Origin: Galdieria sulphuraria
Lineage: Eukaryota; Rhodophyta; Bangiophyceae; Galdieriales; Galdieriaceae
DNA: 17,549 bases
Direction of reading: 5' to 3'
Assembly: GCF_000341285.1 (NCBI RefSeq)
Contig: NW_005178403.1
Coordinates: 1 to 17,549 of the forward strand
Shown one piece after another: positions 16,987 through 17,549 of this stretch. Made by a program: the position numbers and the translations under genes. The notes below the pieces were generated by a model that saw only the letters and a list, made by a program, of their open reading frames with translations, was not told the DNA's origin and ran no database searches. Within the stretch, counting starts at the first letter, position 1. Each line of letters starts with the position of its first letter.

Positions 16987-17100
16987 CAAGAAAATAAATG
17001 GAAGTTTCTATTTAAAGAAACTATTATACTACAATGTTGAATAATGAAAAAAAAAGTAAAAGAAAAAAAAGGAATTAGGGTCGATGAATTAAAAATCGCT
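16987..17100. other. A-rich linker between subtelomere and telomere
   Basis: Contains long A-runs (17047-17054 and 17064-17070) and a lone ATTAGGG (17074-17080). No gene is present. It joins the subtelomeric mosaic to the telomere. Confidence 0.7.
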
Positions 17101-17549
17101 CTAGGGCTTATTTAGGGCTTATTTAGGGCTTATTAGGGTTTATTCAGGGTTTATTTAGGGTTTATTTAGGGTTTATTAGGGTTTATTTAGGGTTTATTAG
17201 GGTTTATTAGGGTTTATTAGGGTTTATTTAGGGTTTATTAGGGTTTATTTAGGGTTTATTAGGGTTTATTTAGGGTTTATTTAGGGTTTATTAGGGTTTA
17301 TTTAGGGTTTATTTAGGGTTTATTTAGGGTTTATTTAGGGTTTATTAGGGTTTATTAGGGTTTATTTAGGGTTTATTTAGGGTTTATTAGGGTTTATTAG
17401 GGTTTATTTAGGGTTTATTAGGGTTTATTAGGGTTTATTAGGGTTTATTAGGGTTTATTAGGGTTTATTTAGGGTTTATTTAGGGTTTATTAGGGTTTAT
17501 TAGGGTTTATTAGGGTTTATTAGGGTTTATTTAGGGTTTATTAGGGTTA
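17101..17549 (+). repeat. Telomere: mixed TTTATTAGGG / TTTATTTAGGG array
   Basis: After three proximal units with C for the first T (CTTATTTAGGG twice, CTTATTAGGG once) and one TTTATTCAGGG, the array from 17150 has 38 perfect units: 17 of 11 bases and 21 of 10 bases, in irregular order. It ends mid-unit at the window edge. The G-rich strand points off the right end, as at a chromosome terminus. The variation is only in the T-run after TTTA. Variant units confined to the inner edge fit a telomere whose inner part is old and whose outer part is renewed by telomerase. Confidence 0.97.

Noticed and set aside
1-17549. CRISPR array, tRNA, rRNA, bacterial operons
   Set aside because: No regularly spaced identical repeats, no tRNA-like T-loop GGTTCGA context, no conserved rRNA blocks and no long prokaryotic ORFs. 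The telomere and splice-like signals point to a eukaryotic nuclear chromosome.

Overview
This window is the right-hand end of a linear eukaryotic nuclear chromosome. The last ~450 bases are a telomere whose G-rich strand runs 5'->3' off the end. Its unit is not a standard TTAGGG or TTTAGGG but an irregular mix of a 10-mer (TTTATTAGGG) and an 11-mer (TTTATTTAGGG). The DNA is AT-rich, has splice-like GT...AG signals and few long ORFs, and shows no bacterial gene structure, rRNA, tRNA or CRISPR. The species cannot be fixed from sequence alone. A compact-intron alga, for instance a Galdieria-like red alga, is a guess consistent with the unusual telomere and one ~68-nt candidate intron.

Layout. 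(1) 1-1400: AT-rich, no supportable gene. (2) 1400-5730: fossils of minus-strand, probably intron-containing genes. A ~300-bp tandem pair lies at 1540-2140, and a ~1.5-kb tandem pair at 3100-4260 and 4700-5730. The second member of the larger pair still holds a possible intact two-exon gene for a 75-residue single-pass membrane protein (5347-5642, minus). The first member is frameshifted. (3) 5737-7320: short open frames on both strands, of uncertain status. (4) 7740-17040: a subtelomeric mosaic of diverged tandem modules. Two long copies and one short copy carry peptides resembling the reverse transcriptase/RNase H end of a Ty1/copia polyprotein. Four copies carry a composite module: a T-rich lead, an A-rich tract, a telomere-like motif, then a G-rich minisatellite. 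Copies nearest the telomere have the largest minisatellites. (5) 17041-17100: an A-rich linker. (6) 17101-17549: the telomere.

Little of this works as living genes. It reads as a chromosome end built by repeated duplication, retrotransposon decay and minisatellite growth. The strongest observations are the 10/11-base telomere, telomere-like motifs at the same place in all four composite modules, the copia remnants, and the conserved minus-strand membrane-protein fragments. All homologies were judged by eye; no alignment or database search was run.
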